A program made the translations under genes and the position numbers. This document shows, in pieces, positions 55,834 through 64,000 of a stretch of DNA of 64,000 nucleotides; within the stretch, counting starts at the first letter, position 1; each line of letters opens with the position of its first letter. Under the pieces are notes generated by a model, which made no database searches, was not told where the DNA came from, and saw only the letters and a program-made list of their open reading frames with translations. Origin of the DNA: Acidobacteriota bacterium (lineage in GTDB: Bacteria; Acidobacteriota; Vicinamibacteria; Vicinamibacterales; 2-12-FULL-66-21); the NCBI GenBank assembly GCA_003222675.1, contig QHWT01000057.1:1-64000 (forward strand). The letters run 5' to 3'.

Positions 55834-56048
55834 TCAGCCCCGCCGCGTCCGCCGCCGCGAGCGCGCGATGCTCGCGGGCTCTGGCGAGACCTCAGTCGAC
55901 GCGTTGCTGCATGCCGATTGACCTAATCCTGGCGAGCTGAAAGCATATTGGGCTGTCTGTTGTTGGTGCTGTTTGTCCTGGGCCGCGGTCTCCAGGACAC
56001 GCGAGACATGGGACTCCAAGCGGTCGGTGTTGCGGGAACAGCAGGATG

Positions 56049-56945
56049 TCAGGGATCGGGACTCTGTCCAGTTCCGGCACGAGTGGCCTCTGCCCGGGGC
56101 TGACGAACCATGATAGCGCGCGCGTAGAGCAAGGTGAAACCTGCGCGCTGCACGTTCTCCTGCGACTTCGATGCCGGCTGAGTCGTGACGATCGCAAGCT
56201 CGCAGCCCTCACGCGCGGCATCGACGAGGCGCGCGCGGAGCAGTGCCGACTGCACGCCACGCCGGCGGTGATCCGGCAGCGTAGCGGCGCCGCACAATTG
56301 GGCGAGACCGTCAATGATGCGGAGCGAGGCGCCACCGGCGAGTGCCCCGTCTCGATGCGCGAGGTAACACACCAGACCCGGGATTCGCGCGAAGTCATCA
56401 AACACGCGTTCGAGCGCATCACGCGCCACCGATTCATGCGAGGGAGGTCCATCGAACACGTCGGGATGCGCAAAACCCGTCGCGACGGCATTGAGCCACG
56501 ACGCGCCGTCGGTTTTCGATGCGCGGCCGACGCGGACGCCATTCGCCGCATGCGTGTCGCATTCGACGGCCGCACGATCGACGATCGCCTTCGTCAGCTC
56601 AAGGCCCAGAACGTGTTCGAAGTTGACGAGATGATAGCCGCGCCGCGCGAGCCGCGTCGCGACGTCCGGATCCGCCAGCGCCGCGAACTCGACCTGCAGC
56701 GGCGCGTCGCGTCGATCGAACTCGCGCTCGACGTCGGCGAGAACGTCCTCATCCAGCGGCGCGAATCCGAGCCCGGCGAGCTTGTTGAATGGTTCACCTG
56801 GTCCGCCGTAGACCGCTGTCGCGCCTCCCACCGGCGCAGTGAGCGCATCCGCGCGCCGCATCTTCGCGAGCTCGCCAAAGGCCACGGCCATCGCGCATTC
56901 CGCGCGTTCCACGCGCGCCGCGAGAGAGGTGGTTGCGAACAGCAT
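56049..56945 (-). CDS. GNAT-family N-acetyltransferase
   Basis: A 298-residue protein with a C-terminal GNAT fold (about 150-285; YLAHRDGALAGGASLRIIDG, LCGAATLPDHRRRGVQSALL). The acetyl-CoA loop R-R-x-G-V/x-A is DHRRRGVQSALL. The N-terminal half (about 1-140) also looks GNAT-like but lacks the loop (EPFNKLAGLGFAPLDEDVLA), as in tandem-GNAT proteins. I chose the ATG at 56945; the frame runs on into the G-rich heptamer array, which is not believable as protein. Substrate unknown. Confidence 0.85.
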   Translation of the reverse strand: MLFATTSLAARVERAECAMAVAFGELAKMRRADALTAPVGGATAVYGGPGEPFNKLAGLGFAPLDEDVLADVEREFDRRDAPLQVEFAALADPDVATRLARRGYHLVNFEHVLGLELTKAIVDRAAVECDTHAANGVRVGRASKTDGASWLNAVATGFAHPDVFDGPPSHESVARDALERVFDDFARIPGLVCYLAHRDGALAGGASLRIIDGLAQLCGAATLPDHRRRGVQSALLRARLVDAAREGCELAIVTTQPASKSQENVQRAGFTLLYARAIMVRQPRAEATRAGTGQSPDP

Positions 56946-56964
56946 GGCGGACAGTATGACCGAG

Positions 56965-57219
56965 GCGCGGGGCGCGGGGCGCGGGGCGCGGGCCGCGGGG
57001 CGCGGGGTGCGGGGTGCGGGCCGCGGGGCGCGGGCGCGGGGCGCGGGGTGCGGGGTGCGGGGCGCGGGGCGCGGGGTGCGGGGCGCGGGGTGCGGGGTGC
57101 GGGGCGCGGGGCGCGGGGTGCGGGCCGCGGGGCGCGGGGCGCGGGGTGCGGGTGCGGGGTGCGGGGCGCGGGGTGCGGGGCGCGGGGCGCGGGGTGCGGG
57201 GTGCGGGGTGCGGGGTGCG
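56965..57219. repeat. G-rich heptamer minisatellite
   Basis: About 36 copies of a 7-bp word GCGCGGG/GTGCGGG/CCGCGGG in 255 bp, with two 6-bp units. One strand is almost free of A and T apart from the T of GTGCGGG. Runs of G3-G4 every seven bases give strong quadruplex potential. It lies directly upstream of the GNAT start. Confidence 0.97.
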
Positions 57220-57245
57220 AGGCACGATCCCAGAGGCGCCACAAC

Positions 57246-57357
57246 GAACCCTGAACCGTGAACCGAGAACCGAGAACCGAGAACCGAGAACCGTGAACCG
57301 TGAACCGTGAACCGTGAACCGTGAACCGTGAACCGTGAACCGTGAACCGTGAACCGT
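57246..57357. repeat. GAACCGT/GAACCGA heptamer array
   Basis: Sixteen perfect-length 7-bp units: one GAACCCT, one GAACCGT, four GAACCGA and ten GAACCGT. It fills the region 5' of addB. With the G-rich array it makes up most of the 463-bp divergent spacer 56946-57408. Confidence 0.97.
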
Positions 57358-57360
57358 TGA

Positions 57361-57394
57361 TATACTGAGGAAACGGCTGCGCGGCGCAGCCGTT
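57361..57394 (+). promoter_or_regulatory. Candidate -10 box and leader hairpin of addB
   Basis: TATACT (57361-57366) is a plausible -10 just after the heptamer array, though no good -35 lies in the array. It is followed by a 10-bp perfect stem AACGGCTGCG (57372-57381) / CGCAGCCGTT (57385-57394) with a 3-nt loop, 14 bp before the addB start. Confidence 0.4.
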
Positions 57395-57408
57395 CACGGT
57401 GACCCGGC

Positions 57409-60400
57409 ATGGCGTCCGGGATGGAGCCACAGATGGTCCGCCTGTTCGAATCCTCTGCAACAGAACTCCGACTGGCCGAAGCGCGTGCTTTCGTCGACCG
57501 CGAGGCCCGGCGCGGCGACGTATTGATCGTTGCCGCTTCCCGCGGAGCCGCGGATGATCTCGCGCGTTCGATTGCCGTCACGCGTGGCGCCACGATCGGC
57601 CTGCACCGATTCAGCTTCACTCAGCTCGCCGCGCGGCTTGCCGCGCCGATCCTCGCCAACCAGCAACTGGCGCCCTCGACGTACCTTGCGACCGAGGCGG
57701 TCGCCGCGCGCGCGGCTTTTGATGCGCGCCGCGAACACGCGCTCGCGTACTTCGAGCCGGTCGCGGCCATGCCGGGGTTTGCGCGCGCGCTCGCGCGCAC
57801 GCTGCAGGAAGTCCGGCTCGCGCAGGTCGACGCCGATCGCCTGGCCTCTTTGCCGCTTGGCGGCCCGGATCTCTCGGAGTTGCTCGCGCGTTTCGACGAG
57901 CAGTTCGCGGCGGCGGCTGCAATCGATCGCGCCACGCTGTTCGACACCGCGACACGAGCGCTTCTTCCGGCTGAAGGCGGTAGCCACGGGAGCGGTGGAA
58001 GGAACCTTCAGCTGGGCGCCCCGTTGCTCCTGCTCGATGTCCCGCTTGACTCGCCCGTCGAGTTCGAATTCGTCCGTGCGTTGCTCCAGCCGCACCGTTC
58101 CGTGCTGATCACGGTGCCGTTCGGCGACATTGCGGCGTTGAAGCGCCTGCACTCGATTGGCCTCGAACCTGAGATTCTCGAACAGGAGGGAGACACCGAT
58201 CTCGTCGCGCTGCGCCGGAATCTATTCGCCACGCGCCAGCCGCCGATCCGCGGTGCGCGCGGCGACGTCACGTTCTTTTCGGCGCCCGGCGAAGGACGCG
58301 AGTGCGTCGAGATTGCGCGCCGCATCCTGCAGGAGTCCCGCGCCGGCGTGCCGTTCGATGAAATGGCGGTGTTCCTGCGCGCGCCGCAGCGATACGTCGG
58401 TCTGCTCGAGCACGCGCTCAATCGCGCGGGCGTTCCCGCGTGGTTCGATCGCGGCACCCGCCGTCCGCATCCCGCCGGCCGCGCGTTCCTCGCGGTCCTC
58501 GCGTGTGCGTGCGAACAGCTTTCCGCCCGGCGCTTCGCCGAATACCTGTCGCTCGCGCAGGTCCCATCCCTAGACGACAAGTCACGCGCGCCCGAGTTCG
58601 TGGCGCCGGACGATGAGGAGCTCACGCTGCCGGGGTCCGGGGTGCGGGACGCGGGATCCGACGAAGAGACGGAGGACGCGACCAGCGCCACCTCTTCTCT
58701 TCGTCCCGCATCCCGCGCCCCGGACCCCGATGAAGAAGCCATCGTCCACGGGACTCTTCGTGCCCCGTGGAAGTGGGAGACGTTGATCGTGGAGTCGGCG
58801 GTGATTGGTGGCGATCCGGCCCGGTGGCATCGTCGGCTGAGTGGGCTCGCGAAGGAGTTTCGCGTTCGCATTGCGGAGGAACGCAAGGAGGACCCCGAAT
58901 CGCCGAAGGCGGCACGACTCGAGCGCGACTGGCGCAACCTCGGTCACCTGCGCGCATTCGCGCTCCCGATCATCGATCAGCTCGCGTCATGGCCGGCGAG
59001 CGCGACGTGGGGAGAGTGGCTCGATCGGTTCGTCGTGCTCGCGCCGATGGTGCTCCGTCAGCCGGAACGCGTGCTGCGCGTAATCGAGCAGTTGCGCCCG
59101 ATGAGCGAGATCGGCCCAGTGCCGCTCGACGAGGCGCGCGATGTGATCGCCGGTCGGCTCTTGTCGATGGAAATCGATCCGCCCAAGAGCCGGTACGGCC
59201 GCGTGTTCGTCGGCAGCCCGCATCAGGCGCGAGGGCGCGCGTTCCGCGTCGTGTTTGTGGCCGGTCTCGCGGAGCGCATGTTCCCGCAGCGCCCGCGCGA
59301 AGATCCCATGCTCCTCGACAAGGAGATGCGCGAGCCGCTCGACGCCGGGTTGATCGTGCAGGAGGATCGCGGCCGCACCGAGCGGCTGTTGCTGCGATTG
59401 GCGGTGGGGGCGGCGACCGAACGGCTCTGGCTGTCGTATCCGCGGATCGAGATCGCGGAATCGCGCCCGCGCGTGCCGAGCTTCTATGCACTCGACGTGA
59501 TGCGCGCCGTCACCGGGCAGGTGCCGAAGCACGAAGCGCTGCAGGAGGACGCCGCCGTCGCCGGCGGAGCCGGACTGGCGTGGCCTGCACCCGACGCGCC
59601 ATCGGAGGCGATCGACGATCTCGAACACGACCTGTCTGTGTTGAAGCAGCTTCTCCAGGCCGAGCCGCGCGCGGCTGTCCGCGGGCGCGCGCATTACCTG
59701 CTGCGGCTCAACGACTCGCTCAAGCGATCGGTCACCGCGCGCTGGGCGCGTGGCCGATCGCTGTGGACGCCGTTCGACGGCATCACGCGCGTGACCGGCA
59801 TGACGAAGCCGATGCTCGAGGCGCAGCGGCTCGGCGTTCGGCCGTACTCGCTGTCGGCGCTGCAGAAATTTGCCGCATGCCCGTACCAGTTCCTCTTATC
59901 GGCTATCCATCGGCTCGAACCGACCGAAGAACCGGAGCCGCTGCAGAAGCTGGATCCGCTGACGCGCGGATCGATCTTCCACGAGGCGCAGGCGACCTTC
60001 TTCCGTGCATTGAAGGAACAGAAGCGCCTGCCGGTGGCGGAGGAGGATGTGCCGCACGCGCTGGCAACGCTCGACGCGGTGATCGCCGCGGTTTCCGCGA
60101 AGTACCACGAGGACCTCGCGCCGGCAATCGAGCGCGTCTGGCAAGACGAGATCGGAGACATCGCGCGCGATCTGCGCGTCTGGGCGCGGCGGCTGCCGCA
60201 GCTTGCGGGCTGGGAGCCTCGGCATTTCGAGTTTGCCTTTGGTCTCTCGGACGAAGGCCGCGATCCCGACAGCCTGCCGGATCCCGTGCTGGTCGACGGA
60301 CGTTTCAAGCTGCGCGGGTCGATTGATCTGATCGAGCGCAAGCACGGCAGCGAGACGCTGCGCGTCACCGACCACAAAACGGGAAAGAACCGGACGACCT

Positions 60401-60753
60401 GGAAGACGGTGATCGGCGGCGGCGCGATCCTGCAGCCGGTGCTTTACAGCCTCGCGATCGAGCAGGCGCTGCAGGTCAAAGTCGAGTCGGGCCGCCTGTT
60501 CTACTGCACATCGGCCGGCGGTTTCGTCGATCACGAGATCCCGATCAGCGAGGCGAACCGCCGCATCGGCCTCGAGGCCCTCGAGATCATCGATCGCGCG
60601 ATCGAGCTCGGCTTCCTGCCCGCCGCCCCCGCGGAACGCGCGTGCACGTGGTGCGACTTCCGTCCGGTCTGCGGGCCCGGTGAACCGCGACGTGTCGCGA
60701 ACAAGCCGGCGGAGAAACTTGGTGACCTCGAGGCGCTTCGCGAGCGTCCGTAG
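57409..60753 (+). CDS. addB: AddB-like helicase/nuclease subunit with 4Fe-4S nuclease domain
   Basis: A 1114-residue protein. The N-terminal half is an inactivated helicase-like fold (DVLIVAASRGAADDLARSIA in place of a Walker A). The C-terminal PD-(D/E)XK nuclease (about 815-1100) has D973 (GSIDLIE), D988 and K990 (TDHKTGK). The four cysteines of the AddB/RecB-type iron-sulfur staple are C824 (AACPYQF), C1079, C1082 and C1088. It pairs with the AddA-like gene downstream to process double-strand breaks. Two heptamer arrays (58632-58659, 58703-58729) encode a linker of low complexity (about 408-441), and a TGAA hairpin lies at 57967-57980. ATGs at 57421 and 57433 are alternative starts. Confidence 0.88.
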   Translation: MASGMEPQMVRLFESSATELRLAEARAFVDREARRGDVLIVAASRGAADDLARSIAVTRGATIGLHRFSFTQLAARLAAPILANQQLAPSTYLATEAVAARAAFDARREHALAYFEPVAAMPGFARALARTLQEVRLAQVDADRLASLPLGGPDLSELLARFDEQFAAAAAIDRATLFDTATRALLPAEGGSHGSGGRNLQLGAPLLLLDVPLDSPVEFEFVRALLQPHRSVLITVPFGDIAALKRLHSIGLEPEILEQEGDTDLVALRRNLFATRQPPIRGARGDVTFFSAPGEGRECVEIARRILQESRAGVPFDEMAVFLRAPQRYVGLLEHALNRAGVPAWFDRGTRRPHPAGRAFLAVLACACEQLSARRFAEYLSLAQVPSLDDKSRAPEFVAPDDEELTLPGSGVRDAGSDEETEDATSATSSLRPASRAPDPDEEAIVHGTLRAPWKWETLIVESAVIGGDPARWHRRLSGLAKEFRVRIAEERKEDPESPKAARLERDWRNLGHLRAFALPIIDQLASWPASATWGEWLDRFVVLAPMVLRQPERVLRVIEQLRPMSEIGPVPLDEARDVIAGRLLSMEIDPPKSRYGRVFVGSPHQARGRAFRVVFVAGLAERMFPQRPREDPMLLDKEMREPLDAGLIVQEDRGRTERLLLRLAVGAATERLWLSYPRIEIAESRPRVPSFYALDVMRAVTGQVPKHEALQEDAAVAGGAGLAWPAPDAPSEAIDDLEHDLSVLKQLLQAEPRAAVRGRAHYLLRLNDSLKRSVTARWARGRSLWTPFDGITRVTGMTKPMLEAQRLGVRPYSLSALQKFAACPYQFLLSAIHRLEPTEEPEPLQKLDPLTRGSIFHEAQATFFRALKEQKRLPVAEEDVPHALATLDAVIAAVSAKYHEDLAPAIERVWQDEIGDIARDLRVWARRLPQLAGWEPRHFEFAFGLSDEGRDPDSLPDPVLVDGRFKLRGSIDLIERKHGSETLRVTDHKTGKNRTTWKTVIGGGAILQPVLYSLAIEQALQVKVESGRLFYCTSAGGFVDHEIPISEANRRIGLEALEIIDRAIELGFLPAAPAERACTWCDFRPVCGPGEPRRVANKPAEKLGDLEALRERP
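58632..58729. repeat. Opposed heptamer arrays inside addB
   Basis: GGGGTCC, GGGGTGC, GGGACGC, GGGATCC (58632-58659) and the complementary-style GTCCCGC, ATCCCGC, GCCCCGG (58703-58729). They encode a Gly/Asp/Ser and Pro/Arg linker and share words with the addA array at 62793-62822. Confidence 0.85.
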
Positions 60754-60811
60754 GCGATGCGCGAGGCGCGCCATACACCAGCAAGTGATAAGCCAGCCTG
60801 AGTCCTGAGCC

Positions 60812-63800
60812 ATGAGCCCGAAGCCCGATCAAGCAGCCCGCGAGGCTATTGCCAACGCGCTCGACGACACGCTCGTCGTCGAGGCTGCGGCAGGCACCGG
60901 CAAGACGACCGAACTCGTGAAGCGCATCGTGCGCATCCTTGCCGATGGCAAGACGAAGGTGCAGAACATCGTCGCGGTCACCTTCACCGAGAAGGCTGCG
61001 GGAGAATTGAAGCTGCGTCTGCGCGAAGCGCTCGACGAGGCGAGACAGCGGGCGGGCTCGTCGGAGACGCTCAATGCCGCGCTCGCGGGGCTCGAAGAAG
61101 CGCACGTCAGCACCATTCATGGCTTCTGCGCGGAGCTGCTGCGGGAGCGTCCGGTCGAAGCCCGCGTCGATCCGTTGTTTGCCGTGCTGACGGAGCCGCA
61201 GGCCGAGCGTCTCTTCGACGAAGCGTTCGGCGGCTGGGTGCAGCTCAAATTGCAGGATCCGCCCCAAGGCATCCGGCGCGCGCTGCGCCGGTCGGTGTGG
61301 CAGGGATTCGGCGCGACGCCGCGACAGGAGACGGCGATCGATCGCCTTCGGCGCGCCGCGTGGGAGCTCGCCCAGTGGCGCGACTTCAATGGTGTATGGA
61401 GCCGGCGCGTGTTCGATCGCGAAGGGGATATCGATCGTCTCGTTGACGAGCTTCATGCCTTCGCGGCGCTCAGCGACAAGCCGTCATACGCGAAGGACCC
61501 GCTGTTCGTCGACACTGCTCCCGCGCGTCATCTAAGCGCGGAGATTGCGCTGCAGCAGGAGTCCCGCCTGAAGGCGGAAGAAACCACCGATTACGACGGC
61601 TGGGAAGCGCGCCTCGTCGATCTCTCACGAGATCGCAACTTCTCAAAGGCGCGTCATGGCCGCGGCCCCGGATACAAACAGGGGACTACGCGTGCGCGCG
61701 TCGTCGAGGCGCTCGATGCGCTACGCGTGAGCCTCGAACAGTTCCGCCTCAACGCGGACGCCGATCTCGCGGCGGCGCTTCAGCGCGAACTGTGGGGCGC
61801 GATTGATCGGTACGAGCAGCTGAAGGCGCGCGCGGGTGCGCTCGACTTTCTCGATCTGCTGCTGAAGGCGCGCGACCTCGTGAAAGGAAACGCAGGCGTG
61901 CGCCTCGGATTTCAGCAACGGTTCACGCACATCTTCGTCGACGAGTTTCAGGATACGGATCCGCTGCAGGCGGAGATCCTCCTGCTGCTCGCTGCCGAGG
62001 ACTCCGCCGCGACCGACTGGCGCACGGTGACGCCCGTGCCGGGTCGTCTGTTCATCGTCGGGGATCCCAAGCAGTCGATCTATCGGTTCCGCCGCGCCGA
62101 CGTGGGTATTTACCGCGACGTGTGCAAACGGCTCGAGGACTGCGGCGCGACGCTTCTCGAGCTCACCACGAGCTTCCGGAGCGTGCCGCAGATTCAGGCG
62201 TTCGTGAACGCGGCATTCGCACCGGTGATGACGGGCGACGCTGCGACGCTACAGGCCCACTATGTGCCGCTGTCGTCGCATCGTGGCGATTTGAAAGGGC
62301 GGCCCGCCGTCATCGCGTTGCCGGTTCCCGAGCCGTATGGCCCGCGCAGTGTGTCTGCGATGTCGATCGAGACATCGCTGCCCGATGCCGTCGGCGCATT
62401 CATCGACTGGGCCGTCAACGAGAGCGGGTGGAACGTCCGGAGCCGCGACATCTGCATCCTCTTCCGGCGGTTCGTCAGCTTCGGCGTCGACATTACCGAG
62501 CTGTACGCGCGCGCGCTCGAGGCGCGTGGCGTTCGTCACGTGCTCGTCGGCGGCAAGAGCTTCCACGATCGCGAGGAAGTGGAGACGATCCGCGCGGCGC
62601 TCGCCGCGATCGAGTGGCCGGACGATGAGCTGTCGGTGTTTGCGACGCTCCGCGGAGCGCTGTTCGCGATCGGCGATGAGGAGCTCCTCGAGTGGAAGCA
62701 GCGGTTCGGCGCGTTCCATCCGTTCCGCATTCCGGAGATGTTCCAGTCGGGACGCGGGTGGCGGGAGGCGCGGCGCGCTGGTTCGGAACCCCCGGATCCC
62801 GCACCCCGCACCCCGGATCCCGGCGACGCACGGCACTTGATTCCTATCGTCGATGCGCTGACCTTCCTTCAGCGTCTTCATCGGCGGCGCAATTACATTC
62901 CCGTCGCGGAGACGCTTCAGCAGCTGCTCGATGCGACGCGCGCGCACGTCGGACTGGTGCTGCGGAGCGCGGGAGAGCAGGCGCTAGCGAACGTGCTGCA
63001 CGTTGCGGAGCTTGCGCGTCAGTACGAAGTCGCAGGCGGATTGTCGTTCCGTGGATTCGTCGACGAGCTGCGCCTTGCGGCCGAGACTGCCCAGGCCGCT
63101 GAAGCGCCGATCCTGGAAGAGGGAAGCGACGGCGTTCGGATGATGACTGTGCACAAGGCGAAGGGGCTCGAGTTCCCGGTCGTCATCCTCGCGGACCTCA
63201 CGTGCAAGCTCGCGCGCGCAGAGGCTGGACGTTGGCTCGATCCCGGAGCGAATGTGTGCGCGCTCAAGCTCGGTGGCTGGGCGCCCATCGATCTCCTGCT
63301 GCACGATGCCGAGGAAGCCGCGCGCGACAGAGCGGAAGGCGAGCGCCTCGCGTACGTCGCGGCGACACGCGCGCGTGACGTGCTCGTCGTGCCCGCCATT
63401 GGCGACGGACCATATGAAGGCGGTTGGCTGGACCCACTGATGACCGCGATTTATCCTCCGGAATCGCAACGCCGCAGCCCATCGCGGTCGGCCGGAGGCC
63501 CCGAGTTCAGATCGAAGGACACGGTGCTGAAGCGGCCCGAGGGCGATCCCGCATCGGTCCGGACTGTCGCGCCAGGCACGTTCGTATTCGACGTGCCGGC
63601 CCTCGGCCCTCGGCCCTCGAACCGCGGCACGTATCACGTGACGTGGTGGGACCCGCACGCGCTGCACCTCGGCGCGGATTCCTCGTTCGGTCTGCGGCGG
63701 GACGATCTGATCGTGAAAGACGGCGACATGTTCGCCGTCGAGGAACGGCTCGCGGAGTACGAGCGGTGGCGCGACGGGCGCGCCGCCGTGATCGCGCAAG

Positions 63801-64000
63801 GCTCGCGCGAGACGCTGCGCGTGAAGACCGCCACGGCGTGGGCCGCCGAGGCCGCGCAACTCGGGATTGACGAGGCGCTGCTCGGGTCCGAGTCCGTCAC
63901 GATCGTCGAACTCCCCGGCGCCGAGCATCGCCCGCGCGGTCCGCGCTTCGGCACGCTGGTTCACGCGGTGCTGGCGACCGTTCCGCTCGACGCGAAGGAA
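60812..64000 (+). CDS. addA: AddA-like UvrD/RecB-family helicase-nuclease, 3' end outside the window
   Basis: A frame open from the ATG at 60812 to the window edge (1063 codons). UvrD-family helicase motifs are complete: Walker A AAAGTGKTT (about 25-33), motif Ia TFTEKAAGEL, motif II VDEFQDTD (D377, E378), motif III GDPKQSIYRFRRAD (417-430), motif V VHKAKGLEFPVV (780-791) and motif VI YVAATRARDVLVV. The beginning of the C-terminal nuclease region (RFGTLVHAVL) is reached at the edge. It starts 58 bp after addB and should form the AddAB complex for break resection. Three repeat insertions are translated: a TGAA hairpin (61564-61577) and heptamer arrays at 62793-62822 and 63597-63617. Confidence 0.92.
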   Translation, partial: MSPKPDQAAREAIANALDDTLVVEAAAGTGKTTELVKRIVRILADGKTKVQNIVAVTFTEKAAGELKLRLREALDEARQRAGSSETLNAALAGLEEAHVSTIHGFCAELLRERPVEARVDPLFAVLTEPQAERLFDEAFGGWVQLKLQDPPQGIRRALRRSVWQGFGATPRQETAIDRLRRAAWELAQWRDFNGVWSRRVFDREGDIDRLVDELHAFAALSDKPSYAKDPLFVDTAPARHLSAEIALQQESRLKAEETTDYDGWEARLVDLSRDRNFSKARHGRGPGYKQGTTRARVVEALDALRVSLEQFRLNADADLAAALQRELWGAIDRYEQLKARAGALDFLDLLLKARDLVKGNAGVRLGFQQRFTHIFVDEFQDTDPLQAEILLLLAAEDSAATDWRTVTPVPGRLFIVGDPKQSIYRFRRADVGIYRDVCKRLEDCGATLLELTTSFRSVPQIQAFVNAAFAPVMTGDAATLQAHYVPLSSHRGDLKGRPAVIALPVPEPYGPRSVSAMSIETSLPDAVGAFIDWAVNESGWNVRSRDICILFRRFVSFGVDITELYARALEARGVRHVLVGGKSFHDREEVETIRAALAAIEWPDDELSVFATLRGALFAIGDEELLEWKQRFGAFHPFRIPEMFQSGRGWREARRAGSEPPDPAPRTPDPGDARHLIPIVDALTFLQRLHRRRNYIPVAETLQQLLDATRAHVGLVLRSAGEQALANVLHVAELARQYEVAGGLSFRGFVDELRLAAETAQAAEAPILEEGSDGVRMMTVHKAKGLEFPVVILADLTCKLARAEAGRWLDPGANVCALKLGGWAPIDLLLHDAEEAARDRAEGERLAYVAATRARDVLVVPAIGDGPYEGGWLDPLMTAIYPPESQRRSPSRSAGGPEFRSKDTVLKRPEGDPASVRTVAPGTFVFDVPALGPRPSNRGTYHVTWWDPHALHLGADSSFGLRRDDLIVKDGDMFAVEERLAEYERWRDGRAAVIAQGSRETLRVKTATAWAAEAAQLGIDEALLGSESVTIVELPGAEHRPRGPRFGTLVHAVLATVPLDAKE
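61564..61577. repeat. REP-like TGAA hairpin inside addA
   Basis: CCGCCTGAAGGCGG, identical to the element at 10385-10398, is translated as part of SRLKAEE. A near copy (CCGGCTGAAGGCGG) is inside addB at 57967-57980 and shares the downstream word AGCCAC with the spacer copy. Confidence 0.8.
62793..62822. repeat. Heptamer array inside addA
   Basis: CGGATCC, CGCACCC, CGCACCC, CGGATCC, then CG. It encodes PDPAPRTPDP between helicase motifs, in a spot expected to be a surface loop. Confidence 0.9.
63597..63617. repeat. CGGCCCT heptamer triplet inside addA
   Basis: Three exact CGGCCCT units followed by CGAACCG. Three 7-bp units equal seven codons, so the insertion keeps the frame (ALGPRPS). Confidence 0.85.

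Noticed and set aside
55834-56019. 61-residue minus-strand frame in the spacer after the dynamin-like gene
   Set aside because: Contains a Gln-rich stretch but no motif, no ribosome-binding site and no neighbour support. The 215-bp spacer shows nothing else convincing.
56946-57620. N-terminal extension of the GNAT frame through the G-rich array
   Set aside because: The extension is a Pro/Arg/Ala heptad caused by the repeat and not plausible protein; the ATG at 56945 is used.

Overview
The window looks like chromosome from a GC-rich Acidobacteriota member, most plausibly of the Vicinamibacteria type. This rests on gene content only: an Oar-like TonB-dependent receptor with a carboxypeptidase-regulatory N-terminus, several CRTAC1/ASPIC-UnbV beta-propeller proteins with TPRs, a DUF5916 outer-membrane protein, a sulfatase-TPR fusion and an EgtB/EgtD pair. 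No 16S rRNA or other marker is present, so the assignment is an inference. I found no CRISPR array, insertion sequence, prophage or rRNA. There is one tRNA (Leu, anticodon TAG).

Layout. 1-10.4 kb: two translationally coupled TPR proteins, a 1224-residue TonB receptor, a NarL-type response regulator overlapped by its histidine kinase, and a divergent ROK regulator. 10.4-15.4 kb: a CRTAC1 propeller, a frameshifted TPR fragment, a sulfatase-like/TPR protein and a decayed TonB-receptor remnant. 15.5-24.5 kb: a four-gene operon whose genes all overlap by ATGA. It encodes a membrane-anchored five-heme cytochrome c with TPRs, a CRTAC1 propeller, a TPR-propeller-ASPIC fusion and a nitrilase-superfamily hydrolase. 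This is the best candidate for an undescribed system. 24.6-30.1 kb: M28 peptidase, an ABC-2 exporter pair and aspartate kinase. 30.3-38.3 kb: a minus-strand housekeeping block with tRNA-Leu, tig, clpP, clpX, lon, engB and rho. 38.6-43.7 kb: a secreted Thr/Gly-rich protein, Ku, egtB-egtD, an HNH nuclease and a small hypothetical protein. 43.9-52.7 kb: DUF5916 protein, WYL regulator, a secreted LTD-nuclease-Ig protein and four small genes. 52.8-64 kb: propeller protein, dynamin-like GTPase, GNAT, and an AddB-like/AddA-like nuclease-helicase pair running off the right edge.

Two kinds of repetitive DNA run through the whole window and are its most unusual feature. (1) Short REP-like hairpins with a fixed TGAA/TTCA loop, stems that differ between copies but stay complementary, and often a GTAG foot. 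They lie in spacers and also inside reading frames, including the essential GTPase EngB. (2) Tandem arrays of 7-bp words fill many spacers and enter coding regions (egtB, HNH, addB, addA). The whole divergent spacer between the GNAT gene and addB is essentially two such arrays. They resemble the heptanucleotide STRR repeats known from heterocystous cyanobacteria. A separate 47-bp tandem repeat leads directly into the aspartate kinase start codon.
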